The notes below the pieces were generated by a model. That model saw nothing but the letters and a program-made list of their open reading frames with translations, had not been told where the DNA came from and did not search any database. A program made the translations under genes and the position numbers. A stretch of DNA of 64,000 bases from Paralvinella palmiformis (lineage: Eukaryota > Annelida > Polychaeta > Terebellida > Alvinellidae): NCBI GenBank assembly GCA_025642065.1, contig JAODUP010000057.1, positions 537,501 to 601,500 of the forward strand. The letters run 5' to 3'. Positions 22,521 to 36,900 of the stretch are shown here, one piece after another. Numbering within the stretch: the stretch's first letter is position 1; every line of letters begins with the position of its first letter.

Positions 22521-24895
22521 TTTAAAAATAAACGTAAAATGCATAAATAACTATTGCAAATTATCAACAAAGACATTAAAACTTATGGTAAGCTGATCAC
22601 ATTGAAAAAAAAATGATCACTGAGCATTAAATGTTGTAGAATTGATGTCGGTGAACTGAGGTATTTATTTTGATACTTGTTGAAATGCATGTTAATGAAT
22701 TATTATTATTATTATGAATTATGTTTACAATTTATTATCATAGTCCTATATTAGATTTCTGGATAAACAGGAACAGAGAGTAATGTGAATAACTTTTTAA
22801 TTGCAGCTGCCAATCATAAAACAAAATAACAAATAAATGTTAAAAGGATTAGTCTGCGAATGAAACGAGCTCACAAATGACAAAATATAACCGACATTTA
22901 AAACACAAAAATATGTCATCTTGGCAGTCAGCAACCCCATTGAACTCTGGGAACAACCAAATATGTGAACGTTAGAAAATTATAAAAGTGAAGGTATCAT
23001 TAATATTCGAAAACGGCATAATATTAATAATAAAGCGTTCATGATTATATTGTTTAGAAATAAAGTAAAATTATTAACAAATGTGGAAGCTAAATGTAAA
23101 TTAAAATAGAAGAAACAACGAGGAAATGATTTGAAAAATTACACAATTCAGTCTTTTCTATTCTGATTGTTTTGAGACTCCATATGTATTTATGGATTAC
23201 AATAACATCTTGCCATATTAAACTTATTACAGAAATGTATATACTGTTAGGACTATACACAAGTATACTAGACACACCATGTGAGATGTATACCGAATCA
23301 ACTCGGCTATCATTTCAAATAATAAACAAACACGCGTCGAGGAATGTAATAACCCCCATAAAAGTGGTTAATATCCAGATATACAAGAAAACAAACTTGT
23401 GTATTAGTAAACTACTCTCTAACATATCATCAACTCTAACAGATTAACTCATATTTCGGTTTTTAGGCAGTTTATAAACGAACCAACCAGGCAATGCACA
23501 CTGTTACGTTTAGACACCACATACTAGTGATAAGTGAGTTACTGTTAAATACAACTAACAACAAACAGCACTGTTATTGAGATTCTGTCCTAGAGTAGAG
23601 GAGAACAGAGCTAAAATTTGACCGTTCTCAATATTAAAAAATGTCACTAGATATACAAACAAATTTGATACGAATAAAGTACTTAACCTGTGAGTAAATA
23701 ATGCTAACAATTAAATAGCAAATCTACTTAAAACAAGTGTTAAGAGAGAACCATTTTATTGTATGAAATAATAAAATTGTAACATTCACCTTTTCTCGTA
23801 AATAAGTTTAAACTACAGCGTTATTAGAAAAAAAACCTGGATCCTTAATATAACGATGTCTATACAAAGACTGGAACATTCCAAGCCCGAAATAGAACCA
23901 GAAAACATGAATAACAATATACCAGAAAATGGTGGATCTTATTTAATAAAAGTGGCAAATATTATACGGAAAGATATTTGTTCGATATGATAATAATTAT
24001 CATTATTGTTGTTTGGTGGCCACTCTTCTCTACAAAATGGGCTGTATCCTTGAAGGCAATGAGGTGAAGTGAAGGATGAAACATCTCTCTGACAAATAAT
24101 CATCACTAACTAAACAAGACGGTTAAAGCCCATAACGACGTTGGTCTGTCGTTAATCTATACAATCGACTAAGCTACACTGTAGTTCCTTCTGATGAATG
24201 TAATGGCCATATCTGAGCAGGGCATTGGGTCGAGTATGGAACTTGATTTGCACCTGAAATGGACAGAACACAGATAAATGATATGACGAATAATGAGCTG
24301 ATAATCATCATAAGAAACTATATACAGGTACTAGGGCTACATTCATCAACCAAATATTTACGTCAGTTAAGAACTGTGCTGTAATGTTGAGTAAAGGTAA
24401 TGTGTACAGATGAATAAATGAGGCAGAGCTAGTGAATACTGTGTGTAATCCCTTGTTAAGTTGAAATCTTCTACTCCCCAAAGTGGGTCAGCATTTCTGT
24501 GGAATTGATCCATAAATGGTTGACTTTGGGGGTAAACTTGTGCTTTGTTTATGCATATTTTTAATTAGATAAAGACATCTACTAGCACTTTTTTATACAA
24601 ATACGAGCAATATCTGAAATAATTATTGGTGTTTTCTGTTGGGTTTTTTCTGGGTTTAAAAAAACATAATTTGTTCCCCAACATATACATCCCAGGGTCA
24701 CTCCGACGTTCCTCTTTGTTCTGTAAAAGGTTTGCAAAGACATTCAACAAACCCTTATTGACATTTGTATGTACGTATGCACAATTCAACAAACAACATA
24801 TCTGTGCCTACCCATGTAAAAAGATTTACTGTTCTTGTTGTTGTTTTAATTGAGCTTGGCATCAAACCAATTATTCTAGAAGCAACTCTGAATAC
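22521..24895. other. AT-rich intergenic stretch downstream of MYO19
   Basis: It contains a degenerate SINE-1 (about 24005-24185, minus) recognisable by aaaatgggctgtatcc and gtgaaggatgaaacatc. It should also include the MYO19 3' UTR, but no clear polyadenylation signal was found. No gene was recognised. Confidence 0.45.
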
Positions 24896-26590
24896 CTAAT
24901 ATATATCAGTTTTAAAACCTACCCTTGGTAATCTACGTCTGGACAGGATGCCCTTCTCAGCTTCAAGATACGGGATTCCTGTAAAAGCTCCAGCCAAATG
25001 AAATCTCCTTCTGGTGAGAAATGCTGCTGATATAGCAGCAGACACTGTTCTGAAGACATCAGCCACGGGCTTCGATCCGGGATACTCAGGATGTGGACTC
25101 CTGATGATATGATATGTCGTTCCTTCAGCCTCCTGCTCACTCCTCATTAGATACGCCTCTCGGCCACCACTTGGATCATCCTCAACTGGATCACCATGGC
25201 CTTGATCACGGTCTACTCTCTGGATACTCCAATGAAGTTTAGATGCATTTCTAGGAATGTGTGGTGTATCCATTTGATCCTGAGTGGTCTTTGTCTTTCT
25301 GGAGCTAACAGGTGTGAAGTAAGGTGTCCTATCATCAGGTGGGTGGTCCTCCAGGTAAGCAGCTTGGTCAACACAGGCAGCAGACACCATGGCTCCAATA
25401 CGAGGGCTGTGGCACTCAATGATCCTCTGATCATCACCATGGCAGCAACTGGTTAATGGCGTGGAGTATATAGGCCGAGTCACATCACCCGCAGCCACCT
25501 CTTCGTGTATTTTGTGTAGCAAATAATTCCTGTAGGCTCTCTGGATCACTGAAGCACATCTGTGCTGGTGCAAGATCCGGCATCTCACTCTCCAAGATCG
25601 TACCACTGTAGTTGACAAAAAGAAACTATATGGAACAACATCTCTACACAATCATCGCCAACAGTCGTATAATATCAGGGAAGGAAAAGTAGGAAAGATG
25701 AGACAATAATACCATATTTATACTAACCAGCCTGAATGAGAGTGACAGCTTTCGTCGTATGTCTCCTTTTACGAGTTTGATATCTACGCCAGGCACACTG
25801 TATTGTGAATACGTGTCCTGAAAGGACACTTGCCCTCTGACTCTCCAACTGTTCCAGCTAAGAAAAAAGAAAAAAAAGGGGATACTTGATCAAACAGAGA
25901 ACACTAACATAGGATCATTTTACAGGACATCATAAAATCTTCCACTCAGTGATACTGTTCAATTGTATATTTAACACCAAGAAGAGACGGAGTGTTTAAT
26001 GTGTTACGTATTAATTAGCTTTAATTATATGATAATTTATATGATGTATTATGTAGAGTCTACTAACTTGTCCAGATTTCAGGAATATCTTAGTTTTGCC
26101 AAACTGTGAGCACGTCGGCTGTTCTCTGCAGATGTTGCCAAACACCAAACACATGATGGAAGCAGACAGTTTACGTGTGTGATCGGCGCTGGACAGGCCT
26201 GAATAAGTGCGGACAAATTTATTAAAAGATTATTACTATACTAAAATATATGCTGTGAAAAATAGCCTTGGTATTGTAGATTCATTATTATACTAAACAA
26301 AATGGATATTTTATATAATATGAAGTTGTTAAGCTGAACATTAATATTGCTTTAAATGGAACTAACAGATGCTAACTCTCACCTACATATAATTTATGTT
26401 ATTATCAAAGTAACATAGGAAACATATATATGTGTGTGTGTGCTTAATCTGTATAATCAGGTAATATGTATATTACCTGAAATGTTCAGGTAATACGTCT
26501 ATTGTTAACAGATTTAATACAGATTCCGTGAAAATTTTAATTGATATACATATTACCTGATTATACAGAATAACTATATATAACTATATA

Positions 26591-26634
<44 letters not shown>

Positions 26635-29600
26635 CCAGTATATAACAAGGTGTAGCCTTAGTTAGAAGCAGAGCTATCATAAAGAAAACTAGTTAAACAA
26701 GTATTTATATTAATGAGTAATTGTAAGCTGTCAATCTGAGTGCAACTTTGATAAATAAAACATAAATAAACAGATATTGGAATAAACTAAAGAATAATTA
26801 CAACTGAGATTAGTGCCTTGCCTCCAGCCACATACTGGTACATTCCTTCCACATAAACATTTCCTCTCATCAAGAATGAGCTTGGAAATTTCTGGTTTGG
26901 ACCTTCCAGAGTTGCAAACTCCCTCACTCACTCGCTTCCAAACACAGAAATGTCGTATTTAATGGTTTTTCAACTTAATAAAAATGTTCCACTTCGTGTT
27001 GCACCTTTTGGATCATCGATATCAAAAACACGAAGTGGACATTAAATAGATGACCAGCTCATTGATCTATGCTCGCCATATAAGAATACCTACTAAGTAT
27101 TGTTTTCCAATAATGATCCGAGACAAGTATTTGATGGTAAAAATCAAAGCACACAGAATTCTATCAGACAACAACATTTTCAGCTGATCTACAACCACAT
27201 CTGCTAGCAAATTTGCTCATAAATATAAAATAACATTTGCAATTTATGCACTGGCCAAAATCAATGCAGCATATTTTTCTAAAGTTGTCATTTATCGGTG
27301 CAAATTACAGCTTCACAATGGGGGACTAATTCCAAACAAGTTCTGTCTTTTGTACAGATGGTATATCACAATATTTGATGGAGTAAACCTTGCTAGTCAC
27401 TGTTGTCAGGATCACAGCCTATTGGCTGGATGAAAAATAACACACTACTATATAGTCCCACAATCAGGATGTAAACCTCCGACCTCTGATTCCCTCGTAC
27501 AGCTGTATTTGTAAATAGTTCAATCTTGGCAATGACTCATCTATGTGACATCAATAAATATAGTTGATCACTGATGCCTGTCACCAGATATAAGACAGAG
27601 ATCTACTGGCTGTTTCATCAGTATTAAAATAACATCTAGCTACAGTCATGAGCAGCAAAATGATAAAAACAGTAAATAATGTTCAGAATTCAAATTTTAT
27701 TTCGTATTCTACCCAAAATGAAAAACAATAATTACAATAAAGTTAGGTTTTTGAAACTTTATGGGCTACCAAATAACTTTAAGGCCTTCTGTGATTCAAA
27801 GTACACGAGCCCAACTGGATGGAATAAATTGTCAGTTTATTTCACATCCTGTCATTCAAGGTTATTTCTGATATGACATTTATCTAATTTACGTGAATAA
27901 TATCCTCAACAATTGAAATTGTGACATAAGTCAAATCAATTGCGGGTTGTGCATCATACGCTAAAATAATCAGTGAGTTTTCTCTCTCTCTCTCCAAAAG
28001 AAGCATCAAAGATGATCTAATAATTACCATTTTCAGGTAAGAATTAATCATGCATTCAGACAGACAACATCTTACAATTAAACAAATACACCAACATCCA
28101 TGTTTATATAAGGAGAAAAATTACTTTCACAGAAGCAGATGTGCAATGATGTCAAAGCCAGTATTCCTCACATCATTAATACCTGGTTCTCACACATCCA
28201 GGACGTGTGAGAACCATGTAATGTGGCAAAAATAACAAAAATACAAGTATTCTTGTAGAAGATAATCAACAATTTTAGTATCACAGTTTATGTTGGCTCT
28301 AACTGATTCATGAAAGGTAGATATATCACAGTATACTGTATTTACGTTGTATTTTCATACGCAACTAAATAATTAAATCTACGTTTGTACCAAATTAACT
28401 AGGAAATAAATAAATTCAAAATAACTGTGTTCAAACATTTAGACAGTAATAATAATAATAGTAATCTATAGTTAATTATTACTGGTTATAGTTAATGTAA
28501 ACTGATGCAAACTTATTATCAAATTGTAAATAAATATATTAATTTGGTAATCGTTAGTCTTTGATAGAATCTAATTCAAATATAGCACCCAGATTCATGT
28601 GAATAATTAATAAAAGGTTCATTCATATCGTATAAAAAACCCACAAGGATTACCACAACCGAAGTACTAAATTGACTCTCCAGGTGGCAGCACAGACACC
28701 TGTAGCTAAACCATACAATTTCAAAACAAAGAAACCAGTTTATTTGTGAAAGTATTATCTACATACAAACATTAAGTTGGCATGGAAACACCGAGTAAAT
28801 ACAGTTTAAACTTCTGAGAAAGTAACATAGAAATAAATTAAAATTGCTTGAGCATAACATTTAGAGAAGCTGATCTATTCAATAAAATAATTTTGACTGG
28901 AAAGGTATGTACAGTTTTATTTTAAAAACAGATTTTCGGCATCAAACCAGTTATTGCCAAAATAAACAATGGAACAATAACTTTGAAACATATGTCTGTA
29001 ACAAAGCCTTTTCCACACGCCTTGATTAGGAGTTACGTTATTGTAAGAAAAGCAAGCGCGTCGAAACATCTGATGAAACCACATTAGACAGAAACAAACC
29101 TGAACTCTGGTCACTGACAGCCATCAGTTGATGAAGATCTAGTGAATACACAACAATCTAACCCGTTCTAACAAATCCTTTACTATGTACAATTAACATA
29201 ATGTTGTAGGATTGTTCCACAGGTAAAGTTATTTCTCAATAATTCTTACCATCTAAACATTTCCTAATTTGCATAATATTTGAAAGAAATAAACCAGCCA
29301 TATAATGACGAAATGCTGTGATGACCTAGTTAACTGTATTTGCATCTTCGCAGGATTGCTTTGGTGAAAAAAACATGCATAACACATTGAGAGTCACTCA
29401 AATGTCTGACTCACTCACCGATTCACCCATCAGCTCACTCACTGTTTACCAAATGCCAATGGCCGTTACTTTTACTAAGTTGAATGCCCGCATTATAAAA
29501 CTAGACCACTTCAACTCGGTTCAAAGCTACTGCTTCATGTTTACGCTATACGGATCTAGTCTGATAAACTCCTCAGGACAATGCCTCGTTTATGACATAA

Positions 29601-31748
29601 ATCCAGATTATGTATTATTTAACATCAACAATTTTAATGTTGAGTTACAAAACCTAACTTCAGAAGGAGAACTAACCCTAACAGAAATAGGAAATGTCCT
29701 AAATATATATCCCCCCCACTGTCATAAACAAACAGTATAAATTTAAAACATTGAGTTTAAATATTATCAATATATAATTATATATTTATGGTATGAACTT
29801 TGGAATTAATGTGCAGATGAAAGCCTGGAAACCTAACAGTAAAACTGACTAGAACCGATACACCTTCTGCGATGTTTACTTGTAAAAATCTGAACATAGA
29901 AAATGGACGGTGTGAACGAACCTGCACGTCTCCTCAGCTTCTTTTTTGGTGTTGTTGAACTATTTCGTCTCTCTGTCATGTTTAGTTGTTTGCGATATAA
30001 TAAATCCAGAGGTTCAAAGAGCAGTTCATTCTCTTTGTTTTCACGTGGTTGATTTATTGCACTTTGGGCTGGCTGACGAAGATGTTTCTCATTAGGTAGA
30101 GATGCAGCATGTAACAGAAGGCCAAACCTCTGTAGGAACTCCTCGTAGCCGAGTCTGTAGACAACAGAGTTAAATGTAATCTTGATAGATAAGTTGTATG
30201 TGTGTATTTGTGTGTGCATGTGTATGTATGTATGTATGTGTGATTATCTGACTGGCTCTAACAGTAAAAGGAAATGATAAGACTATACTCATTAAGTTAA
30301 AATGAACAGAAACAAAATATCGATGAAAATATTTCATTTGTTTTGTGTAATATACGGAAATTTCTTTGCAAGGATGACTACTTTCATATATAAAGTTCAC
30401 TATCAAACCATAAAACCCACGGTGCCCAATCTGTCGATTAATGTTTGTCTTCCATTTCCCATTGAAGACATTGTGCTTAAGTTTATATATCAAATATATA
30501 TTCAGGGGAAATATCACGCAACAACTTTAGTAATTGTCCACATGAAAAGCATTAAGGCAATATACGGATTAGGGCAACGTTTTTTAAATACTTGTTTTAC
30601 TGTTTCCAATAAAAAAATTAGGTTCGGTCGGGACAAAAAAAATCACTCAAAACATAGGATCGGTCGGAAAAAAAACTGACATAAAGTTCTAGTTTCTGAA
30701 AGCTTTTTTTCCAGATTCAGTACCCAACCATTTATAAATGCCCCACAACACAAATTCTGCATTTCCCTGGTTTTATTTTTACACTGATATTCAAATTCAG
30801 TTTGACAATGATATCTTCCTCTATGATCATCTGGCTATTGACAATTCTTCTATAACACATTCTACCTTTAATTCACAATCTCTCAAACAGTTTTGCTTTT
30901 TTGAGACTTTACAATTTTCGTTTGATCATGAATCGTCAGTGAAAAGTAAACAATAGACATGTGTCACTATCAGCCTAATCCAAGATGGTGACAGGTCAGT
31001 TCCAATTCAAAATTATTTCCGTTATTTCTACAGTAAATCAGTCTTCAAGCCTAGAAATCTTGTAAATTTAAACTAATTATAACTCCCGACTCACTGAGAA
31101 ACATATAAATAGTTTAAACTTTGCGGAGATCTACTTAAAATCACCATCGAAAATATCGCTGTGATAAGGCCTCCGTGCGTATATTATTTTATCGGCGCTA
31201 GCCTTATTACACCGATATTTCGATGGTGATATAAGAAAATGGTGCTTCTTACGAGTAACAGACACCAGTATGATACAGCTGATTTTATTTATGTTTAGAA
31301 ACTATACTACATATTTAGTCTTAATCCAGCCTATTATAATAGTATCAGAGGTATGTATTTGACTGACCTTGCTGGATAAGCTTGTCGGCTAATCTCTACA
31401 GTCTCAATAATACCACAAGCTTCTAGCTGTGAGAGGACATAGACTTGATCAAACAATCCAGGAATACATTGATGATTTGGCTTTATACATCTCACATAGT
31501 GAGGTACTGTACACTCTAGTGTAGACATCAAACTGTCTAATGATGACTGAAAATAGGAGATCTTATTTTGAAAATCAGTTTATATATATATATATATATA
31601 TATAAACTGATTTTCAAATGATGACTGAAAATAAATGTATAAATTTATATATATATATATATATATATCCTTCCAAACTATTCTACAATATTTTTCAGGT
31701 TGATTTCATTACTTACACTTGCCACATAGCACTGCACCAATATGTTTC

Positions 31749-31781
<33 letters not shown>

Positions 31782-32635
31782 TCCCCTGTCTTGCAGGCAT
31801 GACACATTTGTAACATATGGATAAAAAGTTGATTGTTTGTTAAACAGTTTGATTCATTACTGAATATAAATTAAATTCTTAATATTACTGACTCCTGACT
31901 ATCAAATATTTACCCATATTCTAGACGCTAGTATTACATTATGTACAATAAATAGTTTTATCATTCTGACCTTAAACTTAGCAAGTACACACTTCTTCTT
32001 TTTGCCACCAGATGACAGCACTGTTTCCATATCTTTGAACAATTCAGCAATGAATGGTTCATTACTGTGATGGAGTAATTCAATGACTTCAGCTGGTACA
32101 TCATCCTGAAGTGAAACATACCAATACAGATGTGTGTTATAAAACTACAGCAGATACAAATATAAACCAAATTTTATAGATTGCTGAGTTCACATTTGGG
32201 ATTGGTGTGTCTCTCTCTCTGTGTGTGTGTGTGTGTGTGTCTGCTAAACTAGGTGACTTCTTAGGGAAACGTTTTACAAACACTGATACCATACTTCAGT
32301 TCAAACCACGACTTGGAAGTTTCGAGTACATTGCTCTGAACACTCCTACAGAAGCAAATTTTGTATATATGTGAACATGTGTATGTGTGTGTGCATGCAC
32401 ACTGGGTGCAGAAGAATTTATGCGTCCAGCCATACAGTGAACATAATCGACACAAACCTTGTTTTTCTCCACAAATCTCCCGATGTTATACTGAACCGAG
32501 CCAGCATAGTGCCTTATGACAAAAGCAACATTTGTCCTTCTAGCACTTTGTATGTAGGAAGTCGAGCCAAGTACTGATAGCAGCCTATCACAGAGTTTCA
32601 CATTATCACAGGCTCTGTTCAACTGACACTCCTAG

Positions 32636-32688
<53 letters not shown>

Positions 32689-33938
32689 TATAATAAATAA
32701 TTATGATAGACATATCATCGAGCATTACAATTCCTTATTCGCCTCCAGTAATCACACCAACTATCTATCCATAACATCAACAAAGAATATTGACATAATT
32801 TTCGGGATATACTTTCATCACTTGCCTCATCAAGAAGAGCGAACAGGCCAGAGTTAGCTTCTAACACATCCAGACATTGTTTGTTATCCTGGAACTCTGT
32901 GAAGCTCCACGGGATCGCTTCCTTGGCATAATCAGCCTGCAAGAATTCATTTGTAGAGTAAGTGTTTATTCAGCGAGTTGACGTCATCTTATTTGTAAAG
33001 ATTTATTTTCAACGTAGGATTTTATTGCTCAACCATTTTAGAATAATGTCGACTTGATTTGGTTTGTTTAGTCTTGGCACAGGACGCACTAGAGTTATAT
33101 ATGGCCCAGTGTGGCATCTGCCAAGGGAAACAAATCCCATAAACACAGGTTTCAACCTACAACCTGGAGGTTGGCAGTACAGTGCAGTACAGTAATGTGT
33201 ATCCAACCAAGTTTTATAAATCACATTATTTAACAATGGGTTTCATTTTAACTCACAAAAAATCATTTACTGGAATAATTTCATTTGGTGGAATGGGTAA
33301 CTGACAGCAAAATATATCTCCGAGTTAAAGATAAAAATAATAGGATCATCACTAAACTATCTCCTGCAACAGACAAAATAAAAACAATTATATACCAAAC
33401 TGCTGATGAGCCACTCACTCTGAACACTTACCTGCAAGTCTTTTAAGAAGTGGACAACGTAATGTTGCTGCAGTTTCTCATTGGCATAATTGATGCACAG
33501 TTGCTCAAGGCTGTTATCCTCAAAACTCTCAAAGCCATAAATGTCGAGGATGGCTATAGATTTACATGTGGCTGGTGCTGTAATGTTCTGGTTGATCATG
33601 TTCACCAACCAGCTGAACAACCTGAACAAGAGGACAACACAAGTTATACACCAATTTTATATTTCAGTTATCCCCAAAAACAATATTTATCTAAACCCAG
33701 TATATACATATTGTATATGGCCATGGCAGGTTTCTATTGCGTAATTTCCAGCAGTTACTAATTCGATCAATTTTAATGTTTGATCCATTATGATATTGAT
33801 CAATTCTCTTATCAAAAGTATGAGACATTTTTCAGTTATATCATAATCAGGCTTCCATTTGCACACTTGTTTGTGTGTTCAGTTAGAATAATATAATGTC
33901 TCACTGCCGAACCTGCACACAGACCAGTTAATTGATAG

Positions 33939-33983
<45 letters not shown>

Positions 33984-36900
33984 AAACATTAGCAAAATAC
34001 AGACTTAGAACTTTATATATAATGCTAGTAATTAATAATTTATCATAATGTCCCAATATAGACCTGTCATAGAGTAGCTTCATGAGACAGTCGTTACGAC
34101 TGTTAGACTGTTCCATTGTACATGGTCTATAGAATACACTCTGTCTTCGTCTATGATTGGCTGCTATACGTTTATAAGTGAGTGTCTGCTCTAACTTGTT
34201 CTTATCAATGCCCAGGATGTTACATGCCGCCGTCAGGTGCTGTTCCGACTCTGCAAACGGATCATTTAAAATAGATAATCAGAAGGAACACGAGTGACAC
34301 CTCAAACACGAAAAGAATATCATAGCATCAGTGAGTCAGTCTTAAAAACCATATGTTATGAGTAAAAATAAGGATCCCCTGAATATCTATTATTAGGGTC
34401 TACCATCATAGAAACAGGGACAAAATAAGAACTATTGTTTAATATCTGTGATCGTTGGAAAAAGATCCGGAATGAGGTTGAATGTTGAGCTAAACTTTGC
34501 AGCAAAGGAATGTAATTAACATTTTGGGCATTCTTCAGTTTGGGTATCAACTCATGGACAAAGAATACACCTACAGTACACCGCATAACGTTATTTATAT
34601 CAAATGTAAATGAATAACGAGTCAGCTGAACTACGATTGCATATGAAAGTTGCCCCAAATTTATACCCAAAGAAACAAGTGGCATAATCATAACAATAGA
34701 ATGAGTGATTAGAAATTTATCATCCATGAAGCATACAGAGTAAAGCTAGGTGACATCACATGGAGAGATTAGTGAGTGAGTGAGTGAGTGATTTGTTTAA
34801 CTTCAGCACTAGACAGACCTCGGACATATGGCCAAGGGGGGAGGGATCCTTATGGAAACACCCCGCAAACACAGGTATTACTCGGATTTAAACCCACAAC
34901 CTACAGGTTTGCTGTGTAACAATCTAAGCAATGCACTATCGGATTGATTGATCTGGACAGAGTGATGACAAAACAACATAGAAACATGGTCTGTATTTGA
35001 TCAAGACCGTCAAAAGTGGATGTTCCCATCGCACCAAAGTTGAATGAATAGTGAAAGGCCCAAAATAAATACCAGGAATTAATCTATTTCAAGATATTTA
35101 AACTGAAATGAGTCTTCTCATTCATGAAATTAACTTGAAAGATTGTCTTTTGGATTGATGTTAACATAGTTTACAAAAAACAAGATCCACAACATGTCCT
35201 CATTTTTAGTTTAAAGAGAATGTTGGAGGACTGATAACTCATGACCGTTGTTGATATTATTGATATATTACAGTCAACGTTCTTAAATATGATTAATACA
35301 GCCACACATAACAAGATCTATTTAAAAAAAAACAAAAAAAACCCATAAAGGTTTATTGATTTTACTCATTATCAGGAAACCCACTCATTCCTCATCAGTA
35401 ATCCATAACAAACATTGTAATACATCATCCTGATAAACATGAGGATAATACAGTTTTCATACAAATGTAAAGACATAATATTTATAATAATACTACTAAT
35501 AAAGTATGTCAATAATATATATCCGGAGTCCTTACTACCAGAAGGCAACCAAAGATGCTGTACAATAAAACTTATAATAAGGTGTATCAATTTTTTTTTA
35601 GAAATAGTGATGGATGTTTATCTTAGTTGTATCGATAACTTTTCAAGTCGTGAAACACGTCTGCTCACCTCCGATGACACTAAATTTGTGACACCATCAA
35701 AAGAAAAATTAGAGCAAAAAAAACAGGTTTGTACATTTCTTTATTCTAACGTCAATAAATTCATTGCATGAAACAGAACATTCACATTTCACAAAATTAC
35801 CGTGTCATTAAATCATCATACACCGGAAGGAAATTAGTAGGTTTAAAAGAAATGATTTACCTGGCGTGATTACGGTTAATTCTTCATCTTCTTTATCGGG
35901 AAACATTATTATGTTACCGAGATGTAACAAGGCACACAGTATCTAAACAATTGTAAAATATAAAGTCGGTAATAAAATGTAAACTTAAAGGAATTATATA
36001 TAATATAGCACTGTATGTTATTTAAATACTGATATAGTAACTCTTGCCACACCTTATATATATTTTGCTGTGATTCAGCTGAGAATGCCATATTTGTAAA
36101 GGCATTCTTTACTTCCGTCCACTGAGCTTCATCGACGGACTTATCTCTGCCTCTTGGCTGTGCTAGTCTGAAGTGTTCTACGCTCTGCGAGTCAGTGACG
36201 ACATCCAACAACTCGGCTATTTCTGGCTCATTGGCTGCTTGAAGAATCTGAACATGACAAATAACAGCCAACTAGAACTAGAACTGTTTAACACCGTAGT
36301 GATCAATAACGGTCTGGATAAATCTGGCTACATTTGCAGGATATTCTGAATGGTCATAGAATATTTCATTGGATTGCTCGCACATACTGTATGCGCTACT
36401 GCTGGCCTAAGATTGCTCTAACGATTGGAAATTATGACCTTTGAAATGTTCTTGCTTACAGATAATGAGGATCAACTTTACTGTTAAAATGATTCTGAAA
36501 TGACTTAAATATTACATATACAACGTTGAATTATGTTTGAAACGCGGAGACAATAATAATCCACTGCAGCCTGACTGGTATGCTACAATTGCCAAAAATA
36601 CGAATGCGTTTGTCGAGTGTGTAATGAGCAGGCTAATACCTATTTTAAATAGTGTTGCTAGTTTTTATTTGCCTATTAAAATAAAACTCTGCCTATGGCT
36701 TAGTCTGTGAAACAGCCGTCTGCAGGTTTGGCATCTAAAATTGGCTTAGGTCCTGTAAGTTGGATTCTTGCGAGTATAATCCAACACAAAGAGAGTGGGT
36801 AACACATACACACACACACACACACACACAGAAAGAGGGGGGGAGAAAGGGGAGGAGAGAGAGGGGGGGGGGACAGAATGGAAGAGATTACCACTTAGCA

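Noticed and set aside
29375..29740. 121-codon plus frame in a MYO19 intron
   Set aside because: AT-rich, antisense to the gene, no domain or splice support.
30302..30679. 125-codon plus frame in a MYO19 intron
   Set aside because: Low-complexity AT-rich sequence with no family resemblance.
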